The translations under genes were made by a program, and so were the position numbers. Positions 10,631-22,309 of a stretch of 64,000 bases of DNA are shown here, one piece after another. The stretch lies in assembly GCA_002007465.1 (NCBI GenBank), contig LNAC01000733.1, positions 39,010 to 103,009 of the forward strand, read 5' to 3'. This stretch comes from Ailurus styani. Taxonomy: Eukaryota > Chordata > Mammalia > Carnivora > Ailuridae. How positions within the stretch are numbered: position 1 is the stretch's first letter; every line of letters starts with the position of its first letter. Under the pieces are notes generated by a model that was not told where the DNA came from, ran no database searches, and saw only the letters and a list, made by a program, of their open reading frames with translations.

Positions 10631-12422
10631 CACACACTCATGCATGCACGCAATAAGAAAATGAGAGCACCGAGCCCCCTGCAGGGAGGAACCAGTCCTG
10701 ACTCCTTTCATGGTTGTTCAGACAAGGGGTGAGAAAGATTTAAATCCCAAAGATGAAAGCAGGAGGAATCCCCTAAAACCCAAAGGACATGTGCTGGGAA
10801 TCCAAATAAAATCAGCTAGGAACTCTAGGGCTGAAAATTTCATTCCTTGAGCATGATTTGCCAAGGCTTTGCTCTGACTTTTCTCGCTGTCCTGACGGCT
10901 GTTGAGTCTTGGCTTATGTAGAAGATTCTGTATTTCTCGTGCATATAATTCTTATCTTAATTTAAATTTATCCCTATGCTTGTGCCTTTTCTAAATTCAA
11001 AGAAATGAGGATTGCTGCATGGATAAAAATTGAAGGTTCAGTCATGTCCTCTGTTTCCTTCAACTTTTAATCACTTTTCAACACAATCTCTCAAGCTGAG
11101 TTCCTGGAAGTCTGGAAATCTGCTCTTGATAACATGGCCCAATGAAATGCTCTGCCTGATTGCTACCCCGACTCTCAACCTCCACCCAAGAAGAGAGATA
11201 TGAATTAAACAGATAAGACTAATGACTTCAAACACTCTATCCTTGAGAACAGGCTCATCAAAAGATACACAGTGCGATGACCAACTAGCTGTAGGCACTT
11301 CACAGCAGCCAAATGGTATTGATTTTATGCTGATTCATTAAAATTTCAATTATTTTTCTCGTCTTCTCCGAACTCTCACTTGAGGCGGGAAAGAATGAGT
11401 CGTGAGAGATTTTTTAAAATCATTGTAAGCCTAATATTCTGTCTTAACCTTAAAATATCAGAATAACTGAGTGGAAAGCACGGCCTGGTATATGTCTGAG
11501 GGTAAGGATATCTGACAGACTTGATACATTAGACCTGTGGGAGGCAGAATTCACAATCCTGACATCTACCTGGATTCAGAGTCTGAGATTCACTTTTTCA
11601 CTAAGCGGTCCAAGAAAGCCTGGCACTGCCACACTTCAAATTACTGATGCAATGACAGTAAATTAATTTTTTGGCAATGAGTCTACAAACAAATACCAAT
11701 TGCTCAGGGAAACACATTTCACTGGGGTGTTTCCAAGTCTGTATCACTTTAAATGTAGACGAACCAAGGAGAGGGGATATGGGGCAGAAACCCACATACA
11801 CGTGCACCTGCACACACAGATACTTAAGTGATTATTTCCATCTTTTTTTTTTTAGAAATAAGCAAAGTATACACAAGGGTCTCATGAGAAATTATGAGAA
11901 TGATTCTCTAAAACTTTAGACACATTTTATTTTAGGTCCCATGCAAAAGCTACCACTGCTTTTTTTTCTTTCTTCTTTGTTTAAATCATTCACCATCTTT
12001 TCTCCACGCGTGTTGAAAAGCTCTTAGATTATCTGACAGCTTCACTCTAGCCCTGAAAGTGTTTAAGTTTACCAGTAGGAGATGTCCTGCCTTCAAAGGA
12101 ACCTACAGGAGTAATACATACGCAAAGAAAGTGGGGCTGGATTCTAGGATTATTTGAGAAAAATCACTCTAAGAATGGAAATGTACTCAGGAAAAGAAAA
12201 GGAGAAAAAAACAAAAAACCTGGGAAACATCCTTTAAAAATGTCTAGAACATTCTTTTAGCACCAAACCATTGGACGGCCCTGCTCTGATGTATCTCAGG
12301 CTTCCTCTGATTATTTACACACCATCAAAAGCTCTTGTCAATTACCTGCGTCTCAAATGTGGACTCTGACGTTTGAAAGGGTTTTATTAATTGATCTCAG
12401 GGGTGCATAATGAGCTTAAAGG
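10631..12422. other. Unique intronic sequence next to the TAFA4 exon
   Basis: No interspersed repeat is obvious over about 1.8 kb. T-rich runs occur near 11841 and 11959. Repeat-poor flanks are common beside conserved exons. Confidence 0.5.
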
Positions 12423-12428
12423 GCTTAC

Positions 12429-12543
12429 CTGCGTGTCCCCGGAGGTGCTGGCTCGAGGCGGACATCAGCTTACAGCACACCATTAACACGTAGGCCAGAA
12501 AGAGCCAGTGTGACAGCAGCACTGACTTAGCATAGACTCTCAT
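12429..12543 (-). CDS. TAFA4: TAFA4 (FAM19A4) signal-peptide coding exon, partial CDS
   Basis: The minus strand reads ATG at 12543-12541 followed by 38 codons plus one base. The protein begins MRVYAKSVLLSHW, has a hydrophobic core (residues 13-24, LFLAYVLMV then CC), then KLMSASS and ends QHLRGHA. This matches, from memory, the N-terminal part of human TAFA4, which there is preceded by five extra residues (MRSPR); the Tyr at residue 4 replaces a Cys. TAFA4 is a small secreted chemokine-like protein of neurons, reported in low-threshold C-fibre mechanoreceptors where it dampens injury-induced hypersensitivity. This exon supplies the signal peptide; cleavage is probably near residues 28-31. The exon spans 12429-12544, with a donor GTAAGC at 12428-12423 and acceptor TTTCTTTCCAG ending at 12545. 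It ends in phase 1. The ten-cysteine mature domain is in exons outside the window. The upstream leader codons were not found, so either this ATG is the start or an unseen exon adds residues. Confidence 0.95.
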
Positions 12544-12544
12544 C

Positions 12545-12575
12545 CTGGAAAGAAAGCAAGACACAAGTCATTGAG
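12545..12575 (-). promoter_or_regulatory. Splice acceptor, polypyrimidine tract and branch site of the TAFA4 signal-peptide exon
   Basis: Read on the minus strand, the exon is preceded by CTTGCTTTCTTTCCAG, a pyrimidine-rich tract ending in AG at 12546-12545. A branch-site-like TCAATGAC lies just upstream, with the candidate branch adenosine at 12568, 24 bases from the exon. The spacing and composition are those of a normal constitutive acceptor, which supports the exon call. Confidence 0.85.
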
Positions 12576-13059
12576 GGATCAGGGAGGTGAGGCTCTGGGG
12601 CAAACACGCAAGGGGAGACTGCAGGAAAACAGCAAGGATGCTTAGCACTGGACTTCTTTTCCCCCAAGGACACTGAAGGCAAATCAAACCTAATTCTCAC
12701 TGTGCATTCACTCAATTTCCAATGAACGCTTTCTATAATTACGAGTTTTCCAAGTTAGCAACACACTTCAATGAGAAGTCTATTTATGAAGCCCCATTGT
12801 GTAGCCTGACTTATCCTCATAGAACATGGGGGTGACATAACTATTTTATATCATGAAATTTGAAAGCTACACACTTAGAGCTGGATTCAGATAAAATACA
12901 CGCGGTTTCTGCATCTCAGAGAAACCACAGAAATTGCCACACTCCGCCTGAGAGTTGTCCCCTGGTTTCTCTGACTATATATTAATAACTGATTATCAGC
13001 CTCAAAGTTTGGTGGGAATATGGGCAAGTATAGGCGAATGTAAAACAAACTTAACTTCA
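12576..13059. other. Unique intronic sequence upstream of the TAFA4 exon
   Basis: No repeat or further exon recognised. The 62-aa minus-strand frame overlapping the exon (12527-12715) is out of frame with TAFA4. Confidence 0.5.
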
Positions 13060-13612
13060 TATGGATGTCAACAAATACATGAAGAAGATGTGGTATATAC
13101 AATGTATATACAATGGAATATTTTTCAACCACGAGAAAAAAGGAAATCTTGTTTGCAACAGTTCAGATGGACTTTGAGGGCATTATGCTAAGGAAAATAA
13201 GATGGAGAAAGACAAATACTGTTGGATCACACTTAACGTGGAATCAGAAAAAGACAAACTCAGAGAAACAGAGTAGCGTGGTAGTTAGCAAAGGTTGGGA
13301 GGTGAGAAGAATGGGGAGATGTTGATCAAAAGGTACAAATTTTCAGTTACGAGATTAACAAGTTTGGGGATCTAATGTACAGCACAGTGATTATAGCTAG
13401 TAACACTTTATCATATACTTGAATGTTGCTAAGAGTCGATCCTCAATGTTCTCACCACAAAAAAGAAATGGTAATATTGGACAGGATGGAGTGGTAGATA
13501 ATACTATAGTAGTCATCATTTTGCAATTTATGTATGTGTCAAATCAGCACATTGTATACCTGAAACATACACAATGTTATGTGCCAATTAAATCTCAATA
13601 CAGCCAAGATAA
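13060..13612 (+). mobile_element. L1 LINE 3' end
   Basis: atgtggtatatacaatgtat, gtatatacaatggaatattt, gggcattatgctaaggaaa and a 3'UTR with cattgtatacctgaaacat and gccaattaaatctcaata. No intact ORF2. Antisense to TAFA4. Confidence 0.88.
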
Positions 13613-13756
13613 ATAAATAAACTTCATGCAGATGAACAGTATCAAAATAGTTGCTTAGACAACTGAATTAGCACAAATGTGTATGTACAGTCTACTATTC
13701 TCAAACAAACCTGAAAGAAATTAAGTAAAAGGAAAATATCAAAAAAGCATTTTCAA

Positions 13757-13945
13757 GGCACCTGGGTGGCTGTCAGTTAAGCATCCAACTCTTAACTTCA
13801 GCTCAGGTCATGAACTCAGAGTTGTGAGATTGAGCCTGAGTCAGGCTCCGAGCTCAGTGAAGTGTCTGTTTGAGATGCTCTCTCTCTCTCTCTCTCCTTC
13901 TGCCTCTCTCTCTCTCTAATAAATAAACAAAATCTTTTTTAAAAA
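13757..13945 (+). mobile_element. CAN-SINE
   Basis: ggcacctgggtggctgtcag head with small deletion, catccaactcttaacttcag, (CT)n domain and taataaataaacaaaatc tail. Older subtype. Confidence 0.92.
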
Positions 13946-14227
13946 TTCATTCTTCCCTCAATTTTCTTTTTATCTTAATTGAAGGATAGTTGACATCTCC
14001 ACTAATTTCCTGCTCTTTTTGACATTATAGAGAAATTAGATAGAACTAGATTAACTTTTGTTTGCTATTTTTTTTAATTAACTTTTTCAAGCAAAGTGGG
14101 AGAAAGCTTGGCATTTGAAACTCCAGTGATATTAGGTTCTGTCTGGCACATGTATCGTGGTGTCTATGATATAATTCACCACACTGGTCAAAGAACTCCT
14201 TTCCTATATATATATACTTACACATGC

Positions 14228-14263
14228 ATACACACACACACACACACACACGCACACACACAT
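14228..14263. repeat. (CA)n microsatellite
   Basis: Imperfect CA run with one cg interruption. Confidence 0.93.
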
Positions 14264-14404
14264 AATGTATAAACACACATGGTTGGATTCCTGTTTGCCT
14301 CACTAGAGGCAAATCTACTGAAGTTCCGGAAGGAAGGGTCTCAACCAGAGACCAGCAGCATCTCAACCTGAACCCTGAGACTATGCTTTAGAGATAGCAC
14401 AGCC

Positions 14405-14674
14405 TCAGGGATCTAGCACACAAATCACACTCCAGAGAACGGGTTCTACCACCGGTCTTCTTTCTTGGCCTCTCGCAATGCAGTCAAATAGATCTTGTTG
14501 AAAGGTATCATCCAGTTCATTGATGTGAGACTGTCTGCCTTTGAAGCAGCCAGGACAAGACAAGGTTCTAAGATCATCTTTGAACAACTCCACGTTAAAG
14601 GAGACACGAAATCTTGGCTTTTTTTTGCCCTTGGCCTTGGAAATCCTGAGCATTCCAAACTGATATGGGAACAT
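14405..14674 (-). pseudogene. Possible minus-strand coding remnant, unrecognised
   Basis: An 89-codon open frame reads through unique sequence; it includes KAKGKKKPRFRVSFNVELF and later ELDDTFQQDLFDC. A second open frame (14446-14658) in another register also reads protein-like (PFNKIYLTALREAKKEDRW). Two overlapping plausible frames suggest either chance or a frameshifted retro-copy. No poly(A) tail, flanking duplication or splice sites were seen, and I do not recognise the parent. Chance is a real possibility. Confidence 0.2.
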
Positions 14675-14838
14675 CAGGTCTCTCTGCTCGAAAGGCCCTG
14701 CAACGTGCTTTAATTTCTCAGAGCACCACCCTCCATCTCCCCCACTTCACCTTGCACACACAGGAGATAGACACCCTAGGAGCAGTTCAAAAAGTGGCAA
14801 AGAAAATAAGTGGGTTTACAGGAGCTTTGGTAGGAGCA

Positions 14839-15314
14839 CAGCTGCCCCTTGAATGACACGTGTGAACTGTGTGGGTTTCCACTTACACATGGAGTTTCTG
14901 CCGTACATTGCAGTATTGCAAATGTATTTGCTTTCTTGTGATTTTTTTAAAGATTTATTTATTTGAGGGGGTGGGACAGAGGAAGAGAGAGTCCGAGGCA
15001 GACCCTGTGCTGAGTAGGGAGCCAGACGCAGAGCTCGATCCCACAACCCTGGAATCATGACCTGAGCTGAAACCAAGAGTCGGACACTTAATCGACTGTG
15101 CCACCCAGGTGTCCCTCTTAGGATTTTTTAAAATATCGTTTTCTTTTCTCTAGCATACTTTATTGCAAGAATACAGTAGGTACATATAATATATAAAATA
15201 TGTGTTAACTGACTCTATGTTATTGGTAAGACTTCCAGTCAAAAGTAGGCTCTGAGTGGCTAAGTTTTTGGGAAGTCAACTTACCCAACCCTTGTGTTGT
15301 TCAAGGATCAGCTG
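14839..15314. mobile_element. Tigger2-like DNA element, split by a SINE
   Basis: Terminal inverted repeats are visible: acagctgccccttgaa (14838-14853) and ttcaaggatcagctgt (15300-15315). Inside are ttttctctagcatactttat and agacttccagtcaaaagtag, typical of this family. A CAN-SINE sits at 14941-15115. Confidence 0.78.
14941..15115 (-). mobile_element. CAN-SINE inside the Tigger element
   Basis: ttttttaaagatttatttattt at left; cgactgtgccacccaggtgtcc at right. Older subtype. Imperfect flanking duplication (ttgtgatttttt / cttaggatttttt). Confidence 0.92.
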
Positions 15315-15315
15315 T

Positions 15316-16019
15316 CATTAATTATATTGTCATTTCAGGGAACTGATTATTAATTTATTACTAATTAGGGAAAGCATGTAGTTTCAAAATTCTGTATTTG
15401 CTGAATTTGTGGATGAAGTGCTCTGTCCCACCCCCAATGTTTTTAAAATTCCAATTGTTAACTTCAATATTAGTTATTGATCTAACTCTCACAAAGTTTC
15501 TTCCTGAAAGGTCAAAAATTCAAATGCCCACAAGTGAATGAGTAGGCTGGCCGAGCCCAAAGCACGGGTGAACGGCAGGGACTATAGAGGCCCGCCCTGG
15601 AGACCCACCCGGGGGCAGCTTCCACCACCCCAGACTGTCACCGTAGTGCACAGATGTGAGCCCAGGGATGCCAGGACTAAGTTTTCAAGAGAGACTGGAC
15701 TCTGGTATACAATCTGCACAGTTTACATGCTGGCAACTAATTCAGTTTGTTTTATTTTTAAAACAGAGTGCAAAATAGACCAAGTAACACACATTTTCAG
15801 GCTGCATAAGGCATCTTGGCTTCCAGTTTGCACCAAACTTAGTGGCCCCAAAACAGCATTTTAAGGAATCAGATAAATGGGGTATTCATTTCCATTTTGT
15901 CTTAACAAATAAACTGCCAGACTCAGCAGTTGAAACGTTATGGACATGGTTTCCACAGATTCTAACAGTTTCCTTAAGTCAGAAGTCTGGAACATTCTAG
16001 CCAGGTCCTCTGCTCAGGG
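15316..16019. other. Unique intronic sequence
   Basis: No repeat recognised. A plus-strand 108-aa frame at 15538-15864 has no recognisable product. Confidence 0.45.
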
Positions 16020-16518
16020 ATGCACTGGACTAAAATTGTCATCTGGGTGTGTCCTCATCCGGAAGCTCAACTGGGGAGAGAATGGCTTCTAACCACCTGC
16101 GTGCTGTTGGCAAAATCCATTTCCATAGGCCCATATAAACGAGGCCCCTGTGTTCTTGCTCTCAGCTCTGAGAGGTGGCATCCTGAACGTGGCCACATAT
16201 GTGGACCCTCCTCAGGCTGCTTCAGCACAAATCTCCTCTTCCAGAAAAGGTGTAGTCCTTTGCTAGGGCTCACCTAGTCAAGTCAGTCCTACTATCCAAG
16301 ATAATCTCCCTTTTCATTAATTCAACATCAAGTTATTTGAGACCTTAATTACACTGACACAATCCCTTCATCATCTTTGTCATATAACCATAACCTAACC
16401 ACAGGAGGGAACCCCATCATGTTCACAAACCTGCCCCCACTCAAGGGGAGGACATAACCCAGATCGTACACACAAAAGGGTACAAATCTTAGGGGCCATC
16501 TCAGAACTCTGTCTACCA
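16020..16518 (+). repeat. Ancient interspersed repeat, family unassigned
   Basis: Matches a familiar mammalian repeat with aagctcaactggggagagaa, gtcatataaccataacctaa, ccccactcaaggggaggac and a terminal ggggccatctcagaactctg. Its 3' section resembles that of the element at 41703-42195. Probably an LTR or related element. Confidence 0.5.
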
Positions 16519-17814
16519 AAAATGGGCAAACAATCCAATCACAAAAATGTATCCATACATGTGGTTTACAAACATCCAATGAGGTATTCAATCCGATTAG
16601 TTTAAATGATTAATGACACTTAAGTCAATCTCAAGATTTATATCACTGAAAACGGACTCTGAGGAAAACATCACCCAAAGGGGATGTGCCCTCCCTCGCT
16701 GTCCTGTCCTTCAGCTGTCCCTCCCCAGTGCTCCCGGACTGACCTGAAGACCAGCATCCACCTACCCAGTCCATGTATCCACCATCCATTCTCTGAGGTG
16801 TGGGCAACATTGCTGAGAAACTCAAGTATGCATTGCTCTCTCTCTCCTTGTTAATAAACCCATCAGACACAACCTGGTTCTGAAACCCATTTTCTTGTTC
16901 TTAATCCAATTTCCAGATGCCAGATCCCTATTGGCTTCTTAATTCTTTACCCCCCCCCCTGAGTATCATTAAACACTTTTCTTCTGCTTCGTGGGTTGGT
17001 TCCCCTGCCTCTATCCGTAAAGTTCCACCCAATTCAGTCTCCAAATTCAGACTAGGTCTTTCAGGTGGTCTATAACCTCTCCTATCTAACATACCAATGA
17101 AATTCGATTTCCCTCTGTGTATCAGTCCCTATATCACCTAAACTTGTCTGGAAGGGTTTTACCAAACTGGAGAGTATATTTGAGATGATCTGAGAACCAA
17201 GGTTGGGAATTGGTGAGCAAGAGGCTTACCAAAGGGTAGTCAAGAGTGATAACCTAGGGAAGGGGAAATCAGGGAGGGAAGAAGGCAGGACAGAAAGAGG
17301 AAAAGGCCCCAGATAACCCAGTGGAGAGTTCCAAAGCTGAAATGCCCCTTCTCCGTGGTTCCGAGCTGGGGTGAGGTGCCAGCTTTATCCTTTCATGTTG
17401 ACCCATCATTGGATATGAGCTACCCCTAAAAAGATGGGTAATTTTAGGCAAGGGGGCTCTTTGAATTGAGAATAATTCAAAGAAGCTGTAGGTCATCTTC
17501 TGCAGTTGGGTGTGTGCTCATTCCTAAAGGGGGGGATAATCTTTCATTCCAGAAGGGGGCTCTGGGCCGCGAGGGAATAAATCCTTCAGCATCATAGCAT
17601 CCATTACCACCCGTCTTCAAATAGAATATGCCATATGCAATATGCGTAATTTACTTCGTAAGGCTGTGGAGTCATCCTCAAGAGAAAACCCATCCTCTGA
17701 GATATGAGACCCTGCCATGCCCATTGAAATGTCATAGGATGAGGTTTCATACAGGAGGCCCATCCCCTCCTGGGCCTGCTTTGCCCTCGGATCCATTCTT
17801 TTCCTTCCCCTAGG
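16519..17814. other. Unique or unrecognised intronic sequence
   Basis: A C-run lies at about 16951-16959. No exon or RNA gene recognised. Confidence 0.45.
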
Positions 17815-18235
17815 TTACTCCCATCAGCTGCATTTTCCAGGCTCCTGAATCAGCTGGATTTAACCAATAGGAAATAGTCGCTAGAGTCTGGAGGGTGGAA
17901 GAAAAAGGGTGGGTGGGGTATTTCTCCCCAGGAGAAGGGGCAGGATCTATGGAGTGGTCAAGTTTCCTCCAAAGTCCCAGTTCTTGCCAGGAGACCCACT
18001 CTGGTTCTAGCTCCCACTGAGGGTCCCTTCCTCTAGATGCTGGCAAACACTTCCTTCCTGTGCCCAATGAGCCCCGGGGATGGTAGTAGCTTCCCATTGT
18101 TCCTCATCTCAGGGCTGCCTCCATGTCTTCTGTTTGACTTCTCTGACTCTCCCTTTACATATGTTCCCTGAATTCAATTCCCTCTGTCCCACCTTATCAG
18201 AATGGTCTGTTTTCCTGGTTGGATCCCAACAACAA
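17815..18235 (+). repeat. Ancient interspersed repeat, family unassigned
   Basis: Resembles a common mammalian repeat with ttccaggctcctgaatcagc, gagtctggagggtggaagaa, ttctagctcccactgagggt and a 3' segment with ggatggtagtagcttccc. Diverged; class uncertain. Confidence 0.4.
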
Positions 18236-18666
18236 ACCCCCAACCCAAAGTCTTAAGGGCAGCCATTCCAACCTGGGGGGATGATCTCTGATCCATCTTC
18301 GTACATGGACAATTCCATGTACCAGGTTCTCGCGTGAAGCTTCCAGTGCCTTGAGCAGGTATATACTTCACAATAACTATCACTGCCTAGAGAAATGCCA
18401 GGGGACGGGTGGACGGCTATTCAGCAATCCTACTTTATTGTAGTCAATAATCCAGACGCCCAGTCAAAGGACTTCTGACCTACCTACCACATCTAACATA
18501 ATTCTTCAACTTCAATTTCTTCGCCCTTGAACATTTTGTTCAAACTTAAAAAATTAGTTTATCTTAAATTTTACCTTTCACCCTACTGAACAGTCAAAAT
18601 GCTGCTTTACAAATGGAAATGATTTCCAAAATAAGAGAAAATAACTAAAACTTGAGAAATTAGGAT

Positions 18667-18866
18667 GCCGGGCACCTGGATGGCTCAGCGGGTTAAAGCC
18701 TCTGCTTTCAGCTCAGGTCATGATCTCAGTGTCCTGGGATCGAGGCCCGCATCGGGCTCTCTGCTTAGCAGGGAGCCTGCTTCCTCCTCTCCCTGCCTCT
18801 CTGCCTACTTGTAATCTCTCTCTCTGAGTCAAATAAATAAATAAAATCTTTAAAAAAAGAAAAAAA
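18667..18866 (+). mobile_element. CAN-SINE with target-site duplication
   Basis: gggcacctggatggctcagc head with 'gggttaaagcctctgc'. Flanked by perfect agaaattaggat at 18655-18666 and 18867-18878. Young subgroup. Confidence 0.97.
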
Positions 18867-19397
18867 AGAAATTAGGATTCCCAAAATACTCAAAGATTCA
18901 ATGTAAAAAGACACGTTTTGTAAAGAATCGTCAACTCTAGGATTCTCTGTTTTGCTCAATTCTCAATGCTTCATAAAGAAACCATCTCTCGGTGTCTATT
19001 AAAATCATTTTACCTTGGTGACTTCATAAGATTTGGTTCCAGTCCAGCACAATTATTTCAGGATGGATTTCAGAGCAACTCCAAATTCCCATTTGTATTG
19101 AGGGCCAACAATTTCTGCAATTCCAAAAAATTATCTCAGCTTGGAAACACCTATTTAGGAAACAACAAGGACAGGAAGTCACTAGCCTGTTAATGTTGAA
19201 ATGATACAGATTTCCAGTAGCAAAACAGTAGAGCTTTTTTCTACCATGAAACCCGCAGCTTCAGGACAGTGGTAGGCAACAGGATGCAGCCACACTTGTA
19301 AAGCGTCCTAATAAGGGAGGGGAAAGACAGAATCAAGTGCTCATTAACTCATCACAGATTAGTTAACAGAGCACAGTTTTAAAGTAGAAGTTATCTC

Positions 19398-19602
19398 GGG
19401 CGCCTGCTTGGCTCAGTGGGTTAAAGCCTCTGCCTTCAGCTCAGGTCATGATCTCAGGGTCCTGGGATCGAGGCCCGCATCGGGCTCCCTGCTCAGCGGG
19501 GAGCCTGCTTCCTCCTCTCTCTCTCTCTGCCTGCCTCTCTGCCTACTTGTGATCTGATCTCTCTCTCTGTGTCAAATAAATAAATAAAATCTTAAAAAAA
19601 AA
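19398..19602 (+). mobile_element. CAN-SINE with perfect 17-bp target-site duplication
   Basis: gggcgcctgcttggctcagt head and full CT-rich domain with A tail. aaagtagaagttatctc occurs at 19381-19397 and 19603-19619. Very little divergence from the young subgroup, suggesting recent insertion. Confidence 0.98.
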
Positions 19603-19619
19603 AAAGTAGAAGTTATCTC

Positions 19620-21074
19620 AGCAGCAAAGGCATTCCAAACTTCACAGAGGATCCCCAGCCTTCATGATGCATAACTTCACTCTCCCCATGTCATTAACGA
19701 TGGGATGAAACGGACATGGAGACGGCCCCTTCCCAAGAGTTCCGCCACTTGCCCAAGCTAAACAGCACTGGAAAAGCCAGCATGAAGATCTGAATTCTTA
19801 GCTGTGTGAGACATAAACCTGCAGACATCGCTAACCAATCTGTGAGGCTCCTTTCTGAAAAATGTTAATGGGAGGAAGAGAGGAAACACCTTTCCGATAG
19901 AAAACATCACACCAACATACAAAGAACGCTTGTTAATACCATAATTGACAATCAACACACTCCTTTAATGCACAAACCTAAAAGGACTTTTCTACTCAGT
20001 GAAAACATCTTTGCAAGAAGGATTCAGATGTTTCCAAACTAAAGACATCTCAAGGAAAAAAAAAAGGACCATGAAACACACCGTTTTTAACACTGCTAAT
20101 TTAAAAACATCCCTCCAAGTGTTGGAGATCAGGGAAAAACAATGATGTGCATCAGTAAATATTAAAGTTGCAAATGTGAAATAAAAATGATCCTTGCGAC
20201 ACAGCCTAGTTACTTTAGAATCCCGCTGAACCCATTACAAATCTGCCACGAAGCACAACTGAGGTTTTTCTCTTCTTTAGATATCTTCCCCTGAAGGGAA
20301 CTACACAAGTTTGCACAGAAAATACTGTAGGTGATGGACTTGCAGACACACACCCTTGGGGCCAAAGGAAAAAAGAGTAACCCTCAAGTGAGTTCAAGAA
20401 GGGAGTGGCTTTGAGTAACTGTACAAATATAAGGTATTCGGGGGAAAAATAAAACACTGGAAAATGTTCATCTCCCACCTCCTCCGACTTTATTAAGTAT
20501 GTTTGTCCTGATGTCCACCTAAGGGCACAGTGTGACCTTCTGTTATCGGAAAGAAATACACAATATAATTTATCAGAATCCATCATAATGAACTTCCCAC
20601 ATATTGGAAACCAAAATGACCTTTCCTAGCTAATATTTATCTTGTTCTCTTCACACAAGAGGAACCACTGGGGATTCTTTTTACAATTCATTAAAAAATG
20701 GATCCATCAGTGAAAAGAAATGTGATCTAATAGTTTGCACGCCAGACAAGGAGCCAGGAGTTTAATTTTAGGCTGAGCAGTAACTCATTCGGTCAGATTT
20801 TCCCAGGGCATACCCCAGGCACTGGCTTAAAAGGATTAACTCTTTCTTGTACTTCTTGAACTTGAGTGCATTCAAGACCATGGATAATTCTATGCATGGC
20901 ACCAAAAGCATTTGCTTCCAGCCATTTCATTTCTCTCCCTTTTGTTTTCCAGCCACAGCACAGTGATTTCTATCCATGTGCTTCCATACTCATCTGTTTT
21001 TAGAGTTTCAGTGTTTTTCATGATGAAAGACACCACCTGTATCTAGACTTTAAAAAAAAAAATGTTTTCTCGGT
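19620..21074. other. Unique intronic sequence
   Basis: No repeat is obvious across about 1.4 kb. A minus-strand 123-aa frame at 20215-20586 is unrecognised. Confidence 0.45.
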
Positions 21075-21270
21075 GAGCCACCTGGGTAGCTCAGTCAGTT
21101 AAACGTCTGACTCTTTTGGCTCAGGATTATGATCTCAGGGTTGTGAGATCAGCCCCACATGGAGCTCCACATTGGGCGTGGATCCTGCTTAAGATTCTCT
21201 CTCTCTCTCTCTCCTTCTGCCCCTCCCATCATGCCCACCCCCGACTCATGCTTTCTTTCTCAAAAAAAAT
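21075..21270 (+). mobile_element. CAN-SINE, older subtype
   Basis: gagccacctgggtagctcag head, ttgtgagatcagccccacat body and (CT)n domain with aaaaaaaatta tail. Confidence 0.92.
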
Positions 21271-22048
21271 TACAAATGTTGTTATGTGCCCAGTCATTCG
21301 CAGAATGAACTTCAAAGACTTCACAGTTAGAGGCCAGGCTACATTTTTCATCTTTCCCCTGGTGTGTTGGTACTGTAGAGAGATAGTCATTCTTTTCCAA
21401 CGAAAGAGCAGAATACCTGTTTATGTTTCCTGGTACCAAGAAACTTTGAGGTTCCCAGCCAGAGGAGACCATTCTTGTGATGTTCAATTTATTTCCATTG
21501 TACACAGGAAAGAATTCTGCCTACACCTGATTTTTTTTATCAAGGGAAGAGTGAGGTTTTACCTCTCTTTTCTCTTGATCTATTTGCCCTCACCATTAGT
21601 AGGCTGAATCCCTAAGAGGATTACTCTTTTGGAATATAGTCATTTACTTGTTGTAGATAAGCACCCACAGAATATCTTTGTTGGTTTTGCTACATCCACC
21701 TCAGTACACACGTCAATCAATACAGCATCCAACTCCTCCTTGACTTTTCTGTCCATAAATTTACAGCGATGAAATATCACAGTTCCTTTTAGAATTGGAA
21801 GACACGACGACCTTAAAAGCTAGATCTAATCAGGATGAAAAATCAGACTAACTCAAATTTGAGGGACTTTCTAAAACGTAATTGCTTTTGAAAGTGTCAA
21901 GGTCATGAAAGACCAAAAAAAAAAAAATCTAAGGAATGGTTTCAAATAAAGGAGAGACACATGGCAAATTAATGTAATTGTGACCATATGCTGGATCTTA
22001 GGACCAGAAAAAAACACAACACACAGAGTTTTCCTCAGAATAAACTGT
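21271..22048. other. Unique intronic sequence
   Basis: Nothing recognised. The plus-strand 163-aa frame at 21116-21607 begins inside the SINE and is not a gene. Confidence 0.45.
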
Positions 22049-22108
22049 ACACACACACATATACATTCACACAAACATACACACATACACATATACACAC
22101 ACACACAG
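22049..22108. repeat. Imperfect (CA)n/(CATA)n repeat
   Basis: acacacacacatatacattc with further CA and CATA units. Confidence 0.92.
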
Positions 22109-22309
22109 CTCTAAAGGACAGTATTGGAACAATTAATAATTTCTAAATATAGTCTGTAGATTAACTTACAGGGTTGGATCAACATTAAGTTTCCTAACTT
22201 TGATCATATTGTAGATAAGAAAGAGAATATCCTTGTTACTAGAAAATACACCCTAAAACATTTAAGAATAAAGAAACAAATGTCTCTACCTTATTTTCAA
22301 ATGATTCTG

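Larger units (their letters stand above)
1..12428 (-). other. TAFA4 intron downstream of the signal-peptide exon (partial)
   Basis: This begins at the donor GTAAGC on the minus strand and leaves the window at position 1. No exon encoding the TAFA cysteine domain (GTCEVV, CCNKN, EERSQTVKCSC type motifs) is seen in any minus-strand frame. It holds an L1, two LTRs, MIRs, only two CAN-SINEs and the CpG island described separately. Confidence 0.75.

Noticed and set aside
12527..12715. 62-aa minus-strand frame overlapping the TAFA4 exon
   Set aside because: It is in a different frame from TAFA4 and crosses the splice acceptor.
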